From assembly GCA_951813575.1 (NCBI GenBank), contig OX638375.1, positions 1,527,001 through 1,591,000 of the forward strand: a stretch of 64,000 nucleotides of DNA, in the 5' to 3' direction. The notes under the pieces were generated by a model. That model ran no database searches and was not told where the DNA came from. It saw nothing but the letters and a program-made list of their open reading frames with translations. Origin of the DNA: Candidatus Binatia bacterium (lineage in GTDB: Bacteria > Desulfobacterota > Binatia > UBA9968 > JAJDTQ01). This document shows, piece after piece, positions 8,736-20,605 of this stretch (position 1 is its first letter; each line of letters starts with the position of its first letter). Position numbers and translations under genes: made by a program.

Positions 8736-9332
8736 GTGGAGATCATGAAGAATTTCAGGTTCGACCGCGCGTACTACGACCGATGGTACCGCAACGACGG
8801 GACGCGGACTTTCATGACGGAATATACCCCGGTCATCGTCCGCTTCGTCCTCGCCTATCTCGACTACCTGGAGGTCGAGGTGAAGACCGTGCTGGACGCC
8901 GGCTGCGGCCTCGGGCACTGGCGGACCGCGCTCAAAGACCTACGCCCGGAGGTACGTTACCACGGGCTGGAGACGAGCGATTATCTTTGCGGAGAGTTCT
9001 CATGGGAGAAGGCTTCCATCGTCGACTACCGGGCCCCGGAACCCTTCGACCTGGTGGTGTGCCAGGGCGTGCTCCAGTACCTGAACGACACGGAGTGCAA
9101 GGCCGCCATCGACAACATCGCCGGGCTGTGCTCGCAGGCCCTCTACCTGGAGGTGCTCACCCGCCGCGACGCCAGCGAGAACACCATCCCGGAGCGCACC
9201 GACACCGACGTCTACCTGCGCAAGGGGAAGTGGTATCGCAAGCGCCTCGACAGGCACTTCGTGAACCTGGGCGGCGGCCTCTTCCTGTCCAGGGCCTGCG
9301 CGGCGACCTGTTATGAGCTCTGGACGGCGTAG
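8736..9332 (+). CDS. Class I SAM-dependent methyltransferase
   Basis: This is a small Rossmann-fold methyltransferase of 198 residues. SAM-binding motif I is V-L-D-A-G-C-G-L-G-H-W, motif II follows at L-E-T-S-D-Y, and F-D-L-V-V-C-Q-G-V-L-Q-Y-L is the usual motif IV region. The start at 8736 is a GTG; an ATG three codons on (8745) is equally possible and has GGAG very close upstream. It is divergent from the EamA gene and appears monocistronic. Such short enzymes act on small molecules, but the substrate is not indicated. Confidence 0.8.
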   Translation: MEIMKNFRFDRAYYDRWYRNDGTRTFMTEYTPVIVRFVLAYLDYLEVEVKTVLDAGCGLGHWRTALKDLRPEVRYHGLETSDYLCGEFSWEKASIVDYRAPEPFDLVVCQGVLQYLNDTECKAAIDNIAGLCSQALYLEVLTRRDASENTIPERTDTDVYLRKGKWYRKRLDRHFVNLGGGLFLSRACAATCYELWTA

Positions 9333-9355
9333 GGCCGCCACCCCGCCGCTCCTGG

Positions 9356-9376
9356 ATTCCGGGTCAAGCCCGGAAT
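9356..9376. repeat. Interspersed palindromic repeat between genes
   Basis: An 8-bp stem (ATTCCGGG / CCCGGAAT) with a 5-base loop is embedded in the sequence GGATTCCGGGTCAAGCCCGG plus AATGAC. This resembles the short intergenic palindromes scattered through many GC-rich proteobacterial and related genomes. It lies between the methyltransferase and tctA. A fragment with the same flavour (GTCATTCCCGC) occurs near 27975 between fdrA and the DUF1116 gene. Confidence 0.55.
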
Positions 9377-9475
9377 GACGGAAAGTCGGGCCGCGGGGCG
9401 CACAAGTTGACACGGCACGCCGGTCATGGCAAGTCAGCACTTCGCATTCCAAGCCTATGAATTCGTGAGGATCAC

Positions 9476-11011
9476 ATGTGGGAAGCTTCCATAGAGGCCG
9501 CAGAGAAGCTCTTCTCCCTCGGGCCGATGCTGGTGATATTGCTGATGTTGCCCATCGCGCTCGTGTCGGGCCTGATGCCCGGGGGCAACCTTCCCGTCGC
9601 CGTGGTGCTGCTGGGGTTCGCGGGGTACGTGGATCCGTGGATCACGGTGACCGCGGTGGTCTTCTTCCTGGCGGCCAGCGACATCACCGAGCCGGTCCCC
9701 TCCATCCTCATGGGCATTCCCGGCGCCCGTTCGGCCCAGGCGACGATCCTCGACGGCTACCCGCTGGCGCGCAAGGGGCTCGCGGGCGTGGCCCTGGGCG
9801 CCAGCTACATGTGCACGCTGGTGGGCGGCATCATCGGCGCGATGGCGCTCCTGCTGGCGCTGCCCATCTCCCGTGAGCTGCTGAGGCTGTTCGGCGCCGC
9901 CGAATTCTTCCTGCTGTCACTGCTGGGCCTCATGTGCGTGGCCATCGTCAGCTCGGGCGCCTTCGTCAAGGGCATGCTGACGGCCTGCTTCGGGCTCGCC
10001 ATCTCCATGATCGGCTTCTCCGTCATCGGCGGCAACACCCGCACCACCTTCGGCATCGACTACCTCTGGGACGGCATCCCCCTGGCCCCGGTCGTCATCG
10101 GCCTGTTCGCCCTGCCCGAGGTGGTGGACCTGGTGGTCTCCAACACGCCCATCGCCCGCGAACGCCTGGAGACCATGCTGAAGGAGGCGGACAAGGACGT
10201 CTACAAGGGCATGAAGGAAGCCCTCAACAACAAGTGGCTGCTGGTGCGCTCGTCGCTCATCGGCACCTTCGTGGGGATGATGCCGGGCATCGGCTCCTCC
10301 GGCGCTCACTGGATCGCCTACGCCCAGGCGCGCCATACCGAGAAGGGCGCCATGGAGACCTTCGGCACGGGCGACGTGCGCGGCGTCATCGCCGCGGACT
10401 CGGCCAACAACTCGGTGGACGGGGGCGTGCTGATTCCCACGGTGGTGTTCGGGATACCGGGCAGCGGCGGCATGGCCATCCTGCTGGCGATCCTGGTGCT
10501 GTCGGGGGTCCAGCCGGGTCCCGCGATGCTGACCGAGAACCTCGACCTGACCATCAGCCTAGTCTACACCATCGTGCTGGGCAACGTCATCGTCGTGCCC
10601 ATCATGCTTTATTTCGCGCCCACCCTGACCCGGGTCGCGGCCATCTCCCCCAACATTCTCGCGCCCATCATCATCGGCCTGGTGACCCTGGCCGCCTTCC
10701 AGGCCACCTATTCCATGGAGGACCTCGGCCTGGTGCTGGCCTTCGGCGTGCTGGGCCTGTTCATGAAGCGCTACGGCTGGCCGCGCCCGCCGATCCTCAT
10801 CGCGGTGGTGCTGGCGGACATCGTGGAGAAGTACCTGTGGCTTTCGGCCAACACCTACGGCTGGTCCATGTTCGCCCGCCCGCAGTTCCTGTCCATCATC
10901 GTGGTGATGATCTTTGTGATGGTGGTGAGCCTGCGCATGCAACAGGGGGCCAAGAGGGCGGCGCAAGAGTCCACGGGCGAGAGCCAGGTACCCGGACTGG
11001 ATGACGACTGA
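9476..11011 (+). CDS. tctA: Tripartite tricarboxylate transporter large permease TctA
   Basis: This is the large integral-membrane subunit of a TctABC carrier, 511 residues with about twelve hydrophobic segments. Family signatures include M-P-G-G-N near the first helix, G-I-P-G-A-R-S-A-Q-A-T-I-L-D-G-Y-P, and in the second half M-M-P-G-I-G-S-S-G-A-H-W followed by I-A-A-D-S-A-N-N-S. It works with the small permease TctB and a periplasmic binding protein to import carboxylates using the ion gradient. The ATG has GAGGATCAC upstream. Its stop overlaps the tctB start by one base (TGATG). The ligand depends on the partner TctC. Confidence 0.92.
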   Translation: MWEASIEAAEKLFSLGPMLVILLMLPIALVSGLMPGGNLPVAVVLLGFAGYVDPWITVTAVVFFLAASDITEPVPSILMGIPGARSAQATILDGYPLARKGLAGVALGASYMCTLVGGIIGAMALLLALPISRELLRLFGAAEFFLLSLLGLMCVAIVSSGAFVKGMLTACFGLAISMIGFSVIGGNTRTTFGIDYLWDGIPLAPVVIGLFALPEVVDLVVSNTPIARERLETMLKEADKDVYKGMKEALNNKWLLVRSSLIGTFVGMMPGIGSSGAHWIAYAQARHTEKGAMETFGTGDVRGVIAADSANNSVDGGVLIPTVVFGIPGSGGMAILLAILVLSGVQPGPAMLTENLDLTISLVYTIVLGNVIVVPIMLYFAPTLTRVAAISPNILAPIIIGLVTLAAFQATYSMEDLGLVLAFGVLGLFMKRYGWPRPPILIAVVLADIVEKYLWLSANTYGWSMFARPQFLSIIVVMIFVMVVSLRMQQGAKRAAQESTGESQVPGLDDD

Positions 11012-11556
11012 TGGACGGAGGCGACAACATGAGCCCGGGCAACGATCCGGCGGGGACGGCACGGCGCGGCTTCTCCGTGGAGGTGATGGGGGAGATCGTC
11101 CTGCTGACTATCGTCGGCGCGCTCTTCGTCTACATGTTCATCGAATCCTTCTCCTGGCCCGAGGGGTCGGCCCTGATGCCGCGTATCGCCATCGTGATGG
11201 GCACGCCGTTCTGGGTCGCGCGCCTGATCAGCCTGCTCCGTAGCACCCGGGAGACCTCGTCCGAACAGATCATGGACCTGGGCTTCCGCACCGGCGAAGA
11301 TCCCCGGGGCGAACGCATGCGTTTCGCCCGCATCTGTCTCTACATCGTGGGCCTTTACACCGCCATCTGGTTGGTGGGGTTCCACATCGCCATCCCCCTT
11401 GGGGTCTTCTTCTACGTAAAGGTCTACGGCCGCGCGGGATGGATCTGGTCGACGATCCTGGGGCTGCTGTTCCTGGCCCTGATCGTGGGGGTCTACGACC
11501 GGTTCCTGAACGCCACCTGGCACGACCCGCCGCTTCTCAGGTTGTTCTGGGGTTGA
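11011..11556 (+). CDS. tctB: Tripartite tricarboxylate transporter small permease TctB
   Basis: This 181-residue small membrane subunit of the TTT carrier has about four hydrophobic segments: one after residue 25, one around L-M-P-R-I-A-I-V, and two in the C-terminal half (I-G... replaced here by Y-I-V-G-L-Y-T-A-I-W-L and I-W-S-T-I-L-G-L-L-F-L). W-P-E-G-S-A-L-M-P-R is typical of TctB (the outward loop after the first helix). Translation is coupled to tctA through a one-base overlap. An internal ATG at 11029 (M-S-P-G-N) could also serve as the start. A strong intrinsic terminator follows the gene. Confidence 0.88.
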   Translation: MDGGDNMSPGNDPAGTARRGFSVEVMGEIVLLTIVGALFVYMFIESFSWPEGSALMPRIAIVMGTPFWVARLISLLRSTRETSSEQIMDLGFRTGEDPRGERMRFARICLYIVGLYTAIWLVGFHIAIPLGVFFYVKVYGRAGWIWSTILGLLFLALIVGVYDRFLNATWHDPPLLRLFWG

Positions 11557-11565
11557 CCGAAAATG

Positions 11566-11603
11566 AAACGGCCATCCGCCGAGTGGCGGATGGCCGTTTT
11601 CTT
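11566..11603 (+). terminator. Intrinsic terminator after tctAB
   Basis: A 15-bp perfect stem (AAACGGCCATCCGCC with its complement), a GAGT loop and a following TTTTCTT tract sit ten bases after the tctB stop. The A-rich left flank could also end the convergent tctC transcript on the other strand. Confidence 0.85.
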
Positions 11604-11642
11604 ACGAACCCCTGGGGGCCTACGCTACGGTGGACCCCCGCG

Positions 11643-11664
11643 GGGGCGACCGCCGGTCGCCCCT
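11643..11664. repeat. 22-bp palindromic repeat, copy 1 (identical copy at 40558-40579)
   Basis: Two 9-base arms (GGGGCGACC / GGTCGCCCC) are separated by GCC. The same 22 bases recur exactly at 40558-40579, also between genes. This copy lies in the convergent tctB / tctC gap just left of the tctC stop. It is probably a dispersed intergenic palindrome of this genome. Confidence 0.7.
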
Positions 11665-11667
11665 AGC

Positions 11668-12768
11668 CTATTTGATGCCCATGAGCCTCTTGAGGAGTTT
11701 CTCGCCGTCGGGCGTGAGCGACTGGTAACGCTTGAGTCCGTCGTTGAAGTCTTCCGCGGTGCCGAGCGCGACCTCGTAGCCAGCGACCCCCGCGGCCTTC
11801 AGGAAACCGGCGTCCTTGGTGGTCGCCTCGAAGGCGTTCTTCCACGCGTTGTACATGTCATCCGGCACCTTGGGCTGAAGCACGTAGATGCGGCTGAACG
11901 TGTTGAAACGCTGGGCCACCAGGAAGGCGTTCTGCTGCTCCTCGGTGGACTTCACCACGTCGAACAGGTGCGGCACCTTGGTGGCGCCGAGCTTGCCGAT
12001 CCAGTCCTTGGAAGGCTCCTTCTCCCACCAGAAGACGGGCGCCACCTTCTTGTCGGTGATCCACTTCGGGAACAGCCGCGGCACGTTCTCCTCGACGCAA
12101 CGGTCGACGCCTTCCACCTCGTCCCGGTCGAAGGCCGCCATGATCTCCGAGGTGCCGCCGTAGCCATAGACCATCTTGATCGGACCGCCCATCTCCATCA
12201 CGAACTGGGGTCCGATGCCGAAGGCCGCGCCCGGAGCGTTGCCGCCGTTGGTCACGGGCGTGCCGCGCTTGACCAGATCCGCATAGGTCGTGCCGATGCT
12301 GCGGCGCACGCACCAGATGCGGGGAACCTCGCCCGCGCTGGGGCTTCCCAGCACGCGCACGGTCTTGAGGTCGAAATCGGGCACGTCCTTGCCCGCCAGC
12401 TCCCGCTGGACGAACCGGGGATGCAGCAGACCCAGGGTCATGCCGTCCGGCTTGGCCTTCATGGCCCGGCGCAGACCGCGGAGCTGACCCGCGCCCGGAA
12501 CGTTGCGGACGATAAAGGACGGGTCGCCCGGCAGGAACTTGCCCACGAAACGCGCCACCAGCCGGGAGAACGTGTCATAGCCGCCGCCAGGCGCCGAGCC
12601 GACGATGATGTTCACCGGCTTGGACTCGAAGACCTTTTTCAACTCCGCGTCCGAGCGTTGCGCCGACGCACCGGAGGGGATCAGCAACGACGTCGCCAGC
12701 ACGGCGGCGAACACACCGCCGAGGAATCGGAACGACCGGCTCTTTCTCTTTAACACCTCAAAAAACAT
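11668..12768 (-). CDS. TctC / Bug-family tricarboxylate-type substrate-binding protein
   Basis: This is a periplasmic receptor of the TTT family, 366 residues. It has a signal peptide (basic K-R-K-S-R-S, hydrophobic V-F-A-A-V-L-A-T-S-L-L, cleavage near GASA-QR), then I-I-V-G-S-A-P-G-G-G-Y-D-T-F-S-R and N-V-P-G-A-G-Q-L-R-G, the usual ligand-loop motifs of this family. The C-terminal W-K-N-A-F-E-A-T-T-K-D-A-G-F is also typical. AAGGAGG lies six bases before the ATG. It faces tctAB tail to tail across the terminator and is most likely their receptor, although it is transcribed separately. The ligand is unknown. Confidence 0.85.
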   Translation of the reverse strand: MFFEVLKRKSRSFRFLGGVFAAVLATSLLIPSGASAQRSDAELKKVFESKPVNIIVGSAPGGGYDTFSRLVARFVGKFLPGDPSFIVRNVPGAGQLRGLRRAMKAKPDGMTLGLLHPRFVQRELAGKDVPDFDLKTVRVLGSPSAGEVPRIWCVRRSIGTTYADLVKRGTPVTNGGNAPGAAFGIGPQFVMEMGGPIKMVYGYGGTSEIMAAFDRDEVEGVDRCVEENVPRLFPKWITDKKVAPVFWWEKEPSKDWIGKLGATKVPHLFDVVKSTEEQQNAFLVAQRFNTFSRIYVLQPKVPDDMYNAWKNAFEATTKDAGFLKAAGVAGYEVALGTAEDFNDGLKRYQSLTPDGEKLLKRLMGIK

Positions 12769-12869
12769 GGGAACCTCCTTCGCCGAGTAATTGTTCGTCG
12801 AACAGACTAGCCCTCATAAACCAGCCGGCAAACTAACACAAGCCCGCGTCGTTGAGAAAACCCTTCGCG

Positions 12870-14111
12870 TCACGCAGCCGGGCGGGCGGTCGCGCTCAGC
12901 CCCGCCCGGTTGACCAGCGACAGCAACAGCCCCAACCCCAGCACCCCGATCAGGCTCATGTACATGCCGCGATAGCCGGCCAAGGCAATGACGCCGCCCG
13001 ATACGGCCGATCCCAACCCCGAACCCAACGGGAAGGCCATGGAGAAAGTCGCCATGGTGACGCCCCGGCGCTTGGGGTCACCGCGCTCCATGGCCAGGGC
13101 CAGGGTGGTGGAAACCCCCAGGGCGTAGCCGAAGAAATACAACGCCCCGGCGATCATCATCACGATGACGTCACCGGCCAGCAGCACCAGGGCGATGCCG
13201 GCGATCTCCAGGACGTACGCCGCCGCCACCGCAGGGGCGCGGCCGATCCTGTCCGACACCCGGCCGAGAAGGGGCCGGCCCACCAGGCTGGCGAGTCCGA
13301 TAGCGGCGAAGTACCAGCCGAGGCTCTCGATCCCCACCTCTCGGGCGTAGAGGACGATGAAGGAGTTGAGACCCGACCAGGGCAGGTTCATGCAGAAGAG
13401 CAGCAGGGCTGTGAAAAGGATTCCCCGGTCGAAGTAGGTGCGTCCGTAGGTCCGCAGGCGTTCGCGGACCGTCCGTCTACGGGCTGGAGCCGGAGACGGA
13501 ACAGGTGACGGGGCGAGGGGCGCGGGCACCCGCCGGATTCCCCGGCCGCAGACCTGGGCCAGCACGGCGGCGAGCAGCGCAACGACGCTCGACAGCGCGA
13601 ACACCGCGACGTAGCCGCCCGCGGGAAGGCCGATGATCCACAACGCCGCCGGAGGGAAAAACAGCCCCGCGCTGCTCTGTATGCCGGAGTAATAGCCGCT
13701 GGCTTCACCGCGCCGGTCCGTGGGCACCACCGCCGCCAGCAACGCGTAGCCGCTGGTGTTGATCCCGGCCCAGCAGAAGCCCCGGAGAATGTTGGCCGTG
13801 AAGGCGCCTTCGACGTTGGGGACGACGAAAATCATCACGGTCAGGCAAAGACCGATGCAGCTCACGCTGAGCACCCGGAGCTCCCCCCCGGAATCCACCC
13901 AGGTGCCCACCAGCGGGCGGATCACCACGCTGGTGGCGCTGAAGCACGCCAGCAGCAGCCCGACCATGAAGGGCGAGCTGCCCAGATGGTCCAGGTAAAG
14001 GGGCAACGTGGGCGTCAGCACCGCGTGATGCCCATAGGCCAGGAACTGGGACGCGCTCAGCAGAATGAACGTGCGCGTCCAGAAACTCGGCCTGGCAGCC
14101 TGATCCGGCAT
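12870..14111 (-). CDS. Major facilitator superfamily transporter, 12 TM
   Basis: This 413-residue inner-membrane carrier has two six-helix halves separated by a basic loop near residue 215 (R-R-R-T-V-R-E-R-L). The loop 2-3 motif appears as R-P-L-V-G-T-W-V-D-S, and the equivalent in the second half is G-R-P-L-L-G-R-V-S-D-R-I-G-R, both good MFS signatures. The likely function is efflux or uptake of a small molecule by proton coupling. The alpha/beta hydrolase gene lies upstream on the same strand with a 57-base gap, so the two may be co-expressed. Substrate unknown. Confidence 0.85.
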   Translation of the reverse strand: MPDQAARPSFWTRTFILLSASQFLAYGHHAVLTPTLPLYLDHLGSSPFMVGLLLACFSATSVVIRPLVGTWVDSGGELRVLSVSCIGLCLTVMIFVVPNVEGAFTANILRGFCWAGINTSGYALLAAVVPTDRRGEASGYYSGIQSSAGLFFPPAALWIIGLPAGGYVAVFALSSVVALLAAVLAQVCGRGIRRVPAPLAPSPVPSPAPARRRTVRERLRTYGRTYFDRGILFTALLLFCMNLPWSGLNSFIVLYAREVGIESLGWYFAAIGLASLVGRPLLGRVSDRIGRAPAVAAAYVLEIAGIALVLLAGDVIVMMIAGALYFFGYALGVSTTLALAMERGDPKRRGVTMATFSMAFPLGSGLGSAVSGGVIALAGYRGMYMSLIGVLGLGLLLSLVNRAGLSATARPAA

Positions 14112-14168
14112 AAAGGTTCGGTGGTCCGGCTCGGAGTCGTTACCGATGGGGCGTGACCGCCGGCGCCG

Positions 14169-14996
14169 TCAACTGTGACGCTGCACCCAGGACAGGATCA
14201 CGTCGTTGGTGAGTTCCGGGTCCTGCCAGAAGAACCCGTGGGTCTGTCCTTCCAGGACCTTCAGCTCGGCGCCGGGGATGCGGTCCGCCAGCACCTGGGC
14301 CTGGGCCACGTGGTTGCTCCCCACGGTGTCGCCGTCGCCGATGAGCACCATGGTCGGGCACCGGACGTCCTGCAGACGGTGGGTGCCCTCGAAGCTGTGG
14401 CGCGCCATGACCAGGTGGACGAACTCCGGCAGCTTGGCGTGGGTCGCCCAGGCGAGCTTGTAGAAAGCCTCCACCTCGTCGCCATGGCCGGCCCGGTAGT
14501 CCGCGGTGAAGAAAGTGTCGGAGTCCACGATCTCGTCGCGGACGAACTTCTCGAAGCCCATCTCCACCAGCTCGTAGACGAGTTGGTGCGGCAGGCCCGG
14601 AACGCAGTCCGGCCCGGCCCGGCCCGCGGTGCCGGAGCCCGCGGCCGCCATGATCAGGCTCTTGATGCGACCGGGGAAGTTCTGCGCCAGGGACAACGCG
14701 ATGCGGCCGCCCATGGAGTGGCCGATGAAGTGGGCCGAAGCGCAACCGATATGGTCCATCAGCGCGACGATATCCATGGCCATGAGCTCGATGGTGTAGA
14801 CGCTCTGCTGGGCCACCGAGCGCCCGCAACCTCGCGGATCGTGAAAGATGAGGTTCAGGGAGTCCGCCAGCGGCATCTGCGAGGGCTTCCAGACCTCGCC
14901 CGAATAGGCGGTGGAAGGCACGAAGATCAGGGCCTCGCCCTGTCCGTGGGTCTCGTAATAGAGGTCGACGCCGGTGGACAGTTTCACGCTGGGCAT
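14169..14996 (-). CDS. Alpha/beta hydrolase (paralogue of the one at 18645)
   Basis: This cytoplasmic alpha/beta-fold hydrolase has about 275 residues. The oxyanion region reads H-D-P-R-G-C-G-R-S, the nucleophile elbow is G-H-S-M-G-G-R (Ser), the acid is in L-I-G-D-G-D-T, and the general-base His is in G-Q-T-H-G-F-F. The start at 14996 (M-P-S-V-K-L) was preferred over a longer frame because GAGGAGAG lies five bases upstream. It aligns end to end with the hydrolase at 18645-19445, sharing G-E-V-W-K, the D-x-R-G-x-G-R-S turn, M-D-H-x-G and G-H-S-M-G-G-R, so the two are paralogues. Esterase, lactonase or C-C hydrolase roles are all possible. Confidence 0.82.
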   Translation of the reverse strand: MPSVKLSTGVDLYYETHGQGEALIFVPSTAYSGEVWKPSQMPLADSLNLIFHDPRGCGRSVAQQSVYTIELMAMDIVALMDHIGCASAHFIGHSMGGRIALSLAQNFPGRIKSLIMAAAGSGTAGRAGPDCVPGLPHQLVYELVEMGFEKFVRDEIVDSDTFFTADYRAGHGDEVEAFYKLAWATHAKLPEFVHLVMARHSFEGTHRLQDVRCPTMVLIGDGDTVGSNHVAQAQVLADRIPGAELKVLEGQTHGFFWQDPELTNDVILSWVQRHS

Positions 14997-15110
14997 GGGT
15001 TCTCTCCTCCTCGAGCGGCCGGAAATTCGGCCCCTCACTTCTCCGCGGAATCAACTGTCCCCTTATTACATGGATTGACCCCGCACCGCGAACGGCTTGC
15101 CCCCGGCGTC

Positions 15111-15140
15111 TTGACAGGTATCCTTTATTTCAGACATATG
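15111..15140 (+). promoter_or_regulatory. Possible sigma-70 promoter upstream of topB
   Basis: A perfect TTGACA at 15111-15116 is followed 17-18 bases later by a weak CATATG/ACATAT -10. It sits about 90 bases before the topB start, in the gap between divergent genes. Only the -35 is convincing. Confidence 0.35.
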
Positions 15141-15229
15141 CACTGTTCACACGCTCACACGCTACGCCGGCCGCATGGAAGGAGCGGACGGCGTGGCCTT
15201 GCGGATTTCCGCCGAGGCAAGACATCAAC

Positions 15230-18070
<2,841 letters not shown>

Positions 18071-18086
18071 AGCCGGTCCGCGCCGG

Positions 18087-18608
18087 CTACGGTTTCCCGA
18101 ACGTAGCCACCCGGTCCACGCGGCATTCGAACAGCACGCGCTTCTCGTCGATGACGGGGTCCCTCAGGCCGTAGGGCGGCTCCTGCCCGGTGTATTTGGT
18201 CCACATGCGGTCGATGTGCTCGGCGGCCCTCTCGCCGCCCGGCTCCCCCTCCCGGACCTCGTTCACCACCGTGGCCTTGATGCTCATCCAGTGGTAGGGG
18301 TTCTGCGGGTTCACCAGCAACATCGTGAGCCGGGGATTCTTGCGGATCCAGCCGCACTTGGCCCGGTGTGAGGCCGTGTTCACCAGCACCTTGTCGCCGT
18401 CGTAGTCGAACCACATGGGCGTCATGTTCACGCGCCCGTCCGGGCCCGTCAGACCCAGCGTGACCGTGATCGGCATGTCGAGAAGCTGCTTGTGGGCGGA
18501 GTCCAGATCCGCCAGGGTTTCGGCCTTGGTGCGTTCGCCCACGGCAAACTGGCCCTCCTGCAGACCCTCCGACACATCCTTGAACTTGGCTATGGTGAAC
18601 TCCCCCAT
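18087..18608 (-). CDS. Pyridoxamine 5'-phosphate oxidase-fold flavoprotein (PPOX class)
   Basis: This 173-residue split-barrel flavin or deazaflavin-binding protein has the typical core: M-P-I-T-V-T-L-G-L-T-G-P-D-G-R-V-N-M-T-P-M-W-F, then H-R-A-K-C-G-W-I-R-K-N-P-R-L-T-M-L-L. A tail ends in the usual beta-strands. Members reduce small molecules with F420H2 or FMN; which cofactor is used here cannot be decided. A strong GGAGGAGGA ribosome site precedes the ATG. The upstream hydrolase gene ends 36 bases away on the same strand, so the two are probably one operon. Confidence 0.8.
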   Translation of the reverse strand: MGEFTIAKFKDVSEGLQEGQFAVGERTKAETLADLDSAHKQLLDMPITVTLGLTGPDGRVNMTPMWFDYDGDKVLVNTASHRAKCGWIRKNPRLTMLLVNPQNPYHWMSIKATVVNEVREGEPGGERAAEHIDRMWTKYTGQEPPYGLRDPVIDEKRVLFECRVDRVATFGKP

Positions 18609-18644
18609 CGGGATCCTCCTCCTCGAAATGGTAAGTGGTTGCCT

Positions 18645-19445
18645 CTACAGAAACTCCCGGATGGCCTTGAAGGACGCATCCGGGTTGGCGAAGAAATAAC
18701 TGTGCCGCTCGCCGGGAAGGATCACCAGGCGGGCGCCGGGGATCCCATCGGCCAGGATGTCGGCGGAGGTCCGGTGGTCCATGTCGCTGGTGACGCTACG
18801 GTCGTCCTCCCCCACCAGGACCAGCGCCGGCACCGTGATGTCCTTGAGCCGGTGGCTGGTGTCGTGTCCCTGGCGGGCGATGACGTGGCGCAGGTAGAAC
18901 TCCGGCGGGCAGGGGTTGGCCATGCGCACGTCCAGATAGGCCTGGATGCGTTCCGGGTGCTGTTCGGCAAATGCCTCGGTGAAGCCTACCGCCACGGAGC
19001 TCTCGCTTACGTAGCGCTCGTAACCCATCTCCACCATCTGCGTGGCGAGCTTGAGGGGAATCCCCTTGGTGTTGGGAAAGGAGGCGCCGCTGGACGCCAG
19101 GATCAGCCTGCTCACCTTCCCCGGATGGTCCAGGGCCAGGAGCTGCGCCACCCGGCCGCCCATGGAGTGCCCGCAAACCACGGCGTCCCTGGCGCCGACG
19201 TGGTCCATGATGGCGGCCACGTCCTCCGCGAACATGTCGGTGGTGTACGGGATGGACGGCTTCCCGGAGCGGCCGGTGCCGCGGTAGTCGAAGGTGATGC
19301 ACTGGTGGTCCCTGGAGAACTCCGGCACCGGGTACATCTTCCACACCTCGCCGTCGCAGGCAGTCTCGCTGATGAAGACGAAGGGGCGACCCTCGCCGGC
19401 CACCTCGTAGTAGAGCTCTACGTCATCGCGTTGCAGGAATGGCAC
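18645..19445 (-). CDS. Alpha/beta hydrolase (paralogue of the one at 14169)
   Basis: This 266-residue alpha/beta-fold hydrolase begins with a GTG start preceded by AGGAGG. The nucleophile elbow is C-G-H-S-M-G-G-R, the oxyanion turn Y-R-G-T-G-R-S, the acid in V-G-E-D-D-R-S and the His in G-E-R-H-S-Y-F-F. It shares overall order and many short motifs with the hydrolase at 14169-14996. Its partner on the same transcript is the PPOX flavoprotein, so it may act on a product of a flavin-dependent step. Substrate is not apparent. Confidence 0.82.
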   Translation of the reverse strand: MPFLQRDDVELYYEVAGEGRPFVFISETACDGEVWKMYPVPEFSRDHQCITFDYRGTGRSGKPSIPYTTDMFAEDVAAIMDHVGARDAVVCGHSMGGRVAQLLALDHPGKVSRLILASSGASFPNTKGIPLKLATQMVEMGYERYVSESSVAVGFTEAFAEQHPERIQAYLDVRMANPCPPEFYLRHVIARQGHDTSHRLKDITVPALVLVGEDDRSVTSDMDHRTSADILADGIPGARLVILPGERHSYFFANPDASFKAIREFL

Positions 19446-19522
19446 GTTCGGACCTCCTGTCGTGAAGCTGGATCATGGAACCACGTCCGCTCCGGGCGTC
19501 GAGGCAACCGGCGGGCGGCGAT

Positions 19523-20605
19523 TCACGATATGCCGTACAAGGCCGCCGGGTTGTCGTTCAGGATCTTCTCGGCCTGACCGCCGGTGATGAAGCCCTCCTC
19601 GCCCATCTCCCTCAACACGCTGAGGGTGCGGATCTCGGCGGACTGGTCGGCGTGGCTATAGTCGGTTCCGGCCACGAGATTGTCCTCGCCGCAGTGCTGG
19701 ATGATGTAGGGCAGATCCTCCACCGTCTGGCAGGCCACGTAGAACCGGGACTCCTTGAGCAGGCTCCTGGTCAGGTCGAAAGAGAACATCCAGCGGGAAC
19801 GCTCGTGGCGCGCCCGCAGCTCCGACAGCGCGAACGGGACCCACGAGGCCATGGCCTCGATGAAACCCACCCTCAACTTGGGAAATTTCGCCGGCACCTC
19901 GGCCATGACCAGCGAGGTGAAGGCGTCGATGACCGGCGCGGTAATGTTATGAAGACTCAGGATCGTGGCGTCGGCGTCGGTGAGGGCCGGGTCGCCCGTG
20001 CCCGTATGGATGCACACGGCCATATCGAGGGCCTCCGCCTCCTGGTAGAGCGGAAAGAAGTAGGAGTCGCCCGCGCGCTTGCTGCCGCACTCGATCCCCT
20101 TCTTCATCAACCCGCAGGCCCCGTTCTCGCGGGCGAAGCGCAGCTCCTTCACCGCCTCGTCCAAGTCGCCCATGGGCAGGAGACAGACCCAGCGCAGGCG
20201 GTTGTCGCTGAGCTTCCACCGGTCCGCCATCCAGCGGTTGTAGGACTTGCGCAGCGCGTGCTCGATGTCGTCCCGCGGACTCCAGCGCAGCAGGAACGTG
20301 GTCGGATAGCACACCTGGACGTCGATTCCGAGCTCGTCCATGTGGCGCAGCCGGGCCGCGACATCGAGCAGCTCCCGTGTCTCCACCGTCGTCTCCGTGC
20401 GCTTGTCGTCACGTATGCGACGCACCAGAAAACGGCCGTCCACGCACCAGTAGCGGTTGTAGCCCTGCGGCTGCGTACCCCCGGAGCTGGCGGGGTCCTG
20501 CATCACCGTGACCGGGGTGTACCGCTTGTAGGCCTCGTCGATGTACCCCCAGGTATCCTCGGTTTCGTCCACGTGCGCGTCTGCGTCGATGACTGGCATG
20601 GGCAT
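19523..20605 (-). CDS. Amidohydrolase 2 family metal-dependent hydrolase / decarboxylase
   Basis: This TIM-barrel amidohydrolase (PF04909-like, ACMSD relatives) has about 360 residues. The first strand reads V-I-D-A-D-A-H-V-D-E, where the usual second His of H-x-H is Asp. Other expected sites are C-I-H-T-G-T-G (His), F-I-E-A-M-A-S-W-V and G-T-D-Y-S-H-A-D (Asp). The open frame extends to 21244, but the extension has no family similarity and crosses into the oppositely coded protease gene, so the start is placed at M-P-M-P-V-I-D (20605). Further candidates are 20623 and 20599. A TTGACA / TATGTA promoter overlaps this point, which would suit a leaderless start at 20599. Substrates in this family include hydroxylated aromatic acids and lactones. 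Confidence 0.82.
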   Translation of the reverse strand: MPMPVIDADAHVDETEDTWGYIDEAYKRYTPVTVMQDPASSGGTQPQGYNRYWCVDGRFLVRRIRDDKRTETTVETRELLDVAARLRHMDELGIDVQVCYPTTFLLRWSPRDDIEHALRKSYNRWMADRWKLSDNRLRWVCLLPMGDLDEAVKELRFARENGACGLMKKGIECGSKRAGDSYFFPLYQEAEALDMAVCIHTGTGDPALTDADATILSLHNITAPVIDAFTSLVMAEVPAKFPKLRVGFIEAMASWVPFALSELRARHERSRWMFSFDLTRSLLKESRFYVACQTVEDLPYIIQHCGEDNLVAGTDYSHADQSAEIRTLSVLREMGEEGFITGGQAEKILNDNPAALYGIS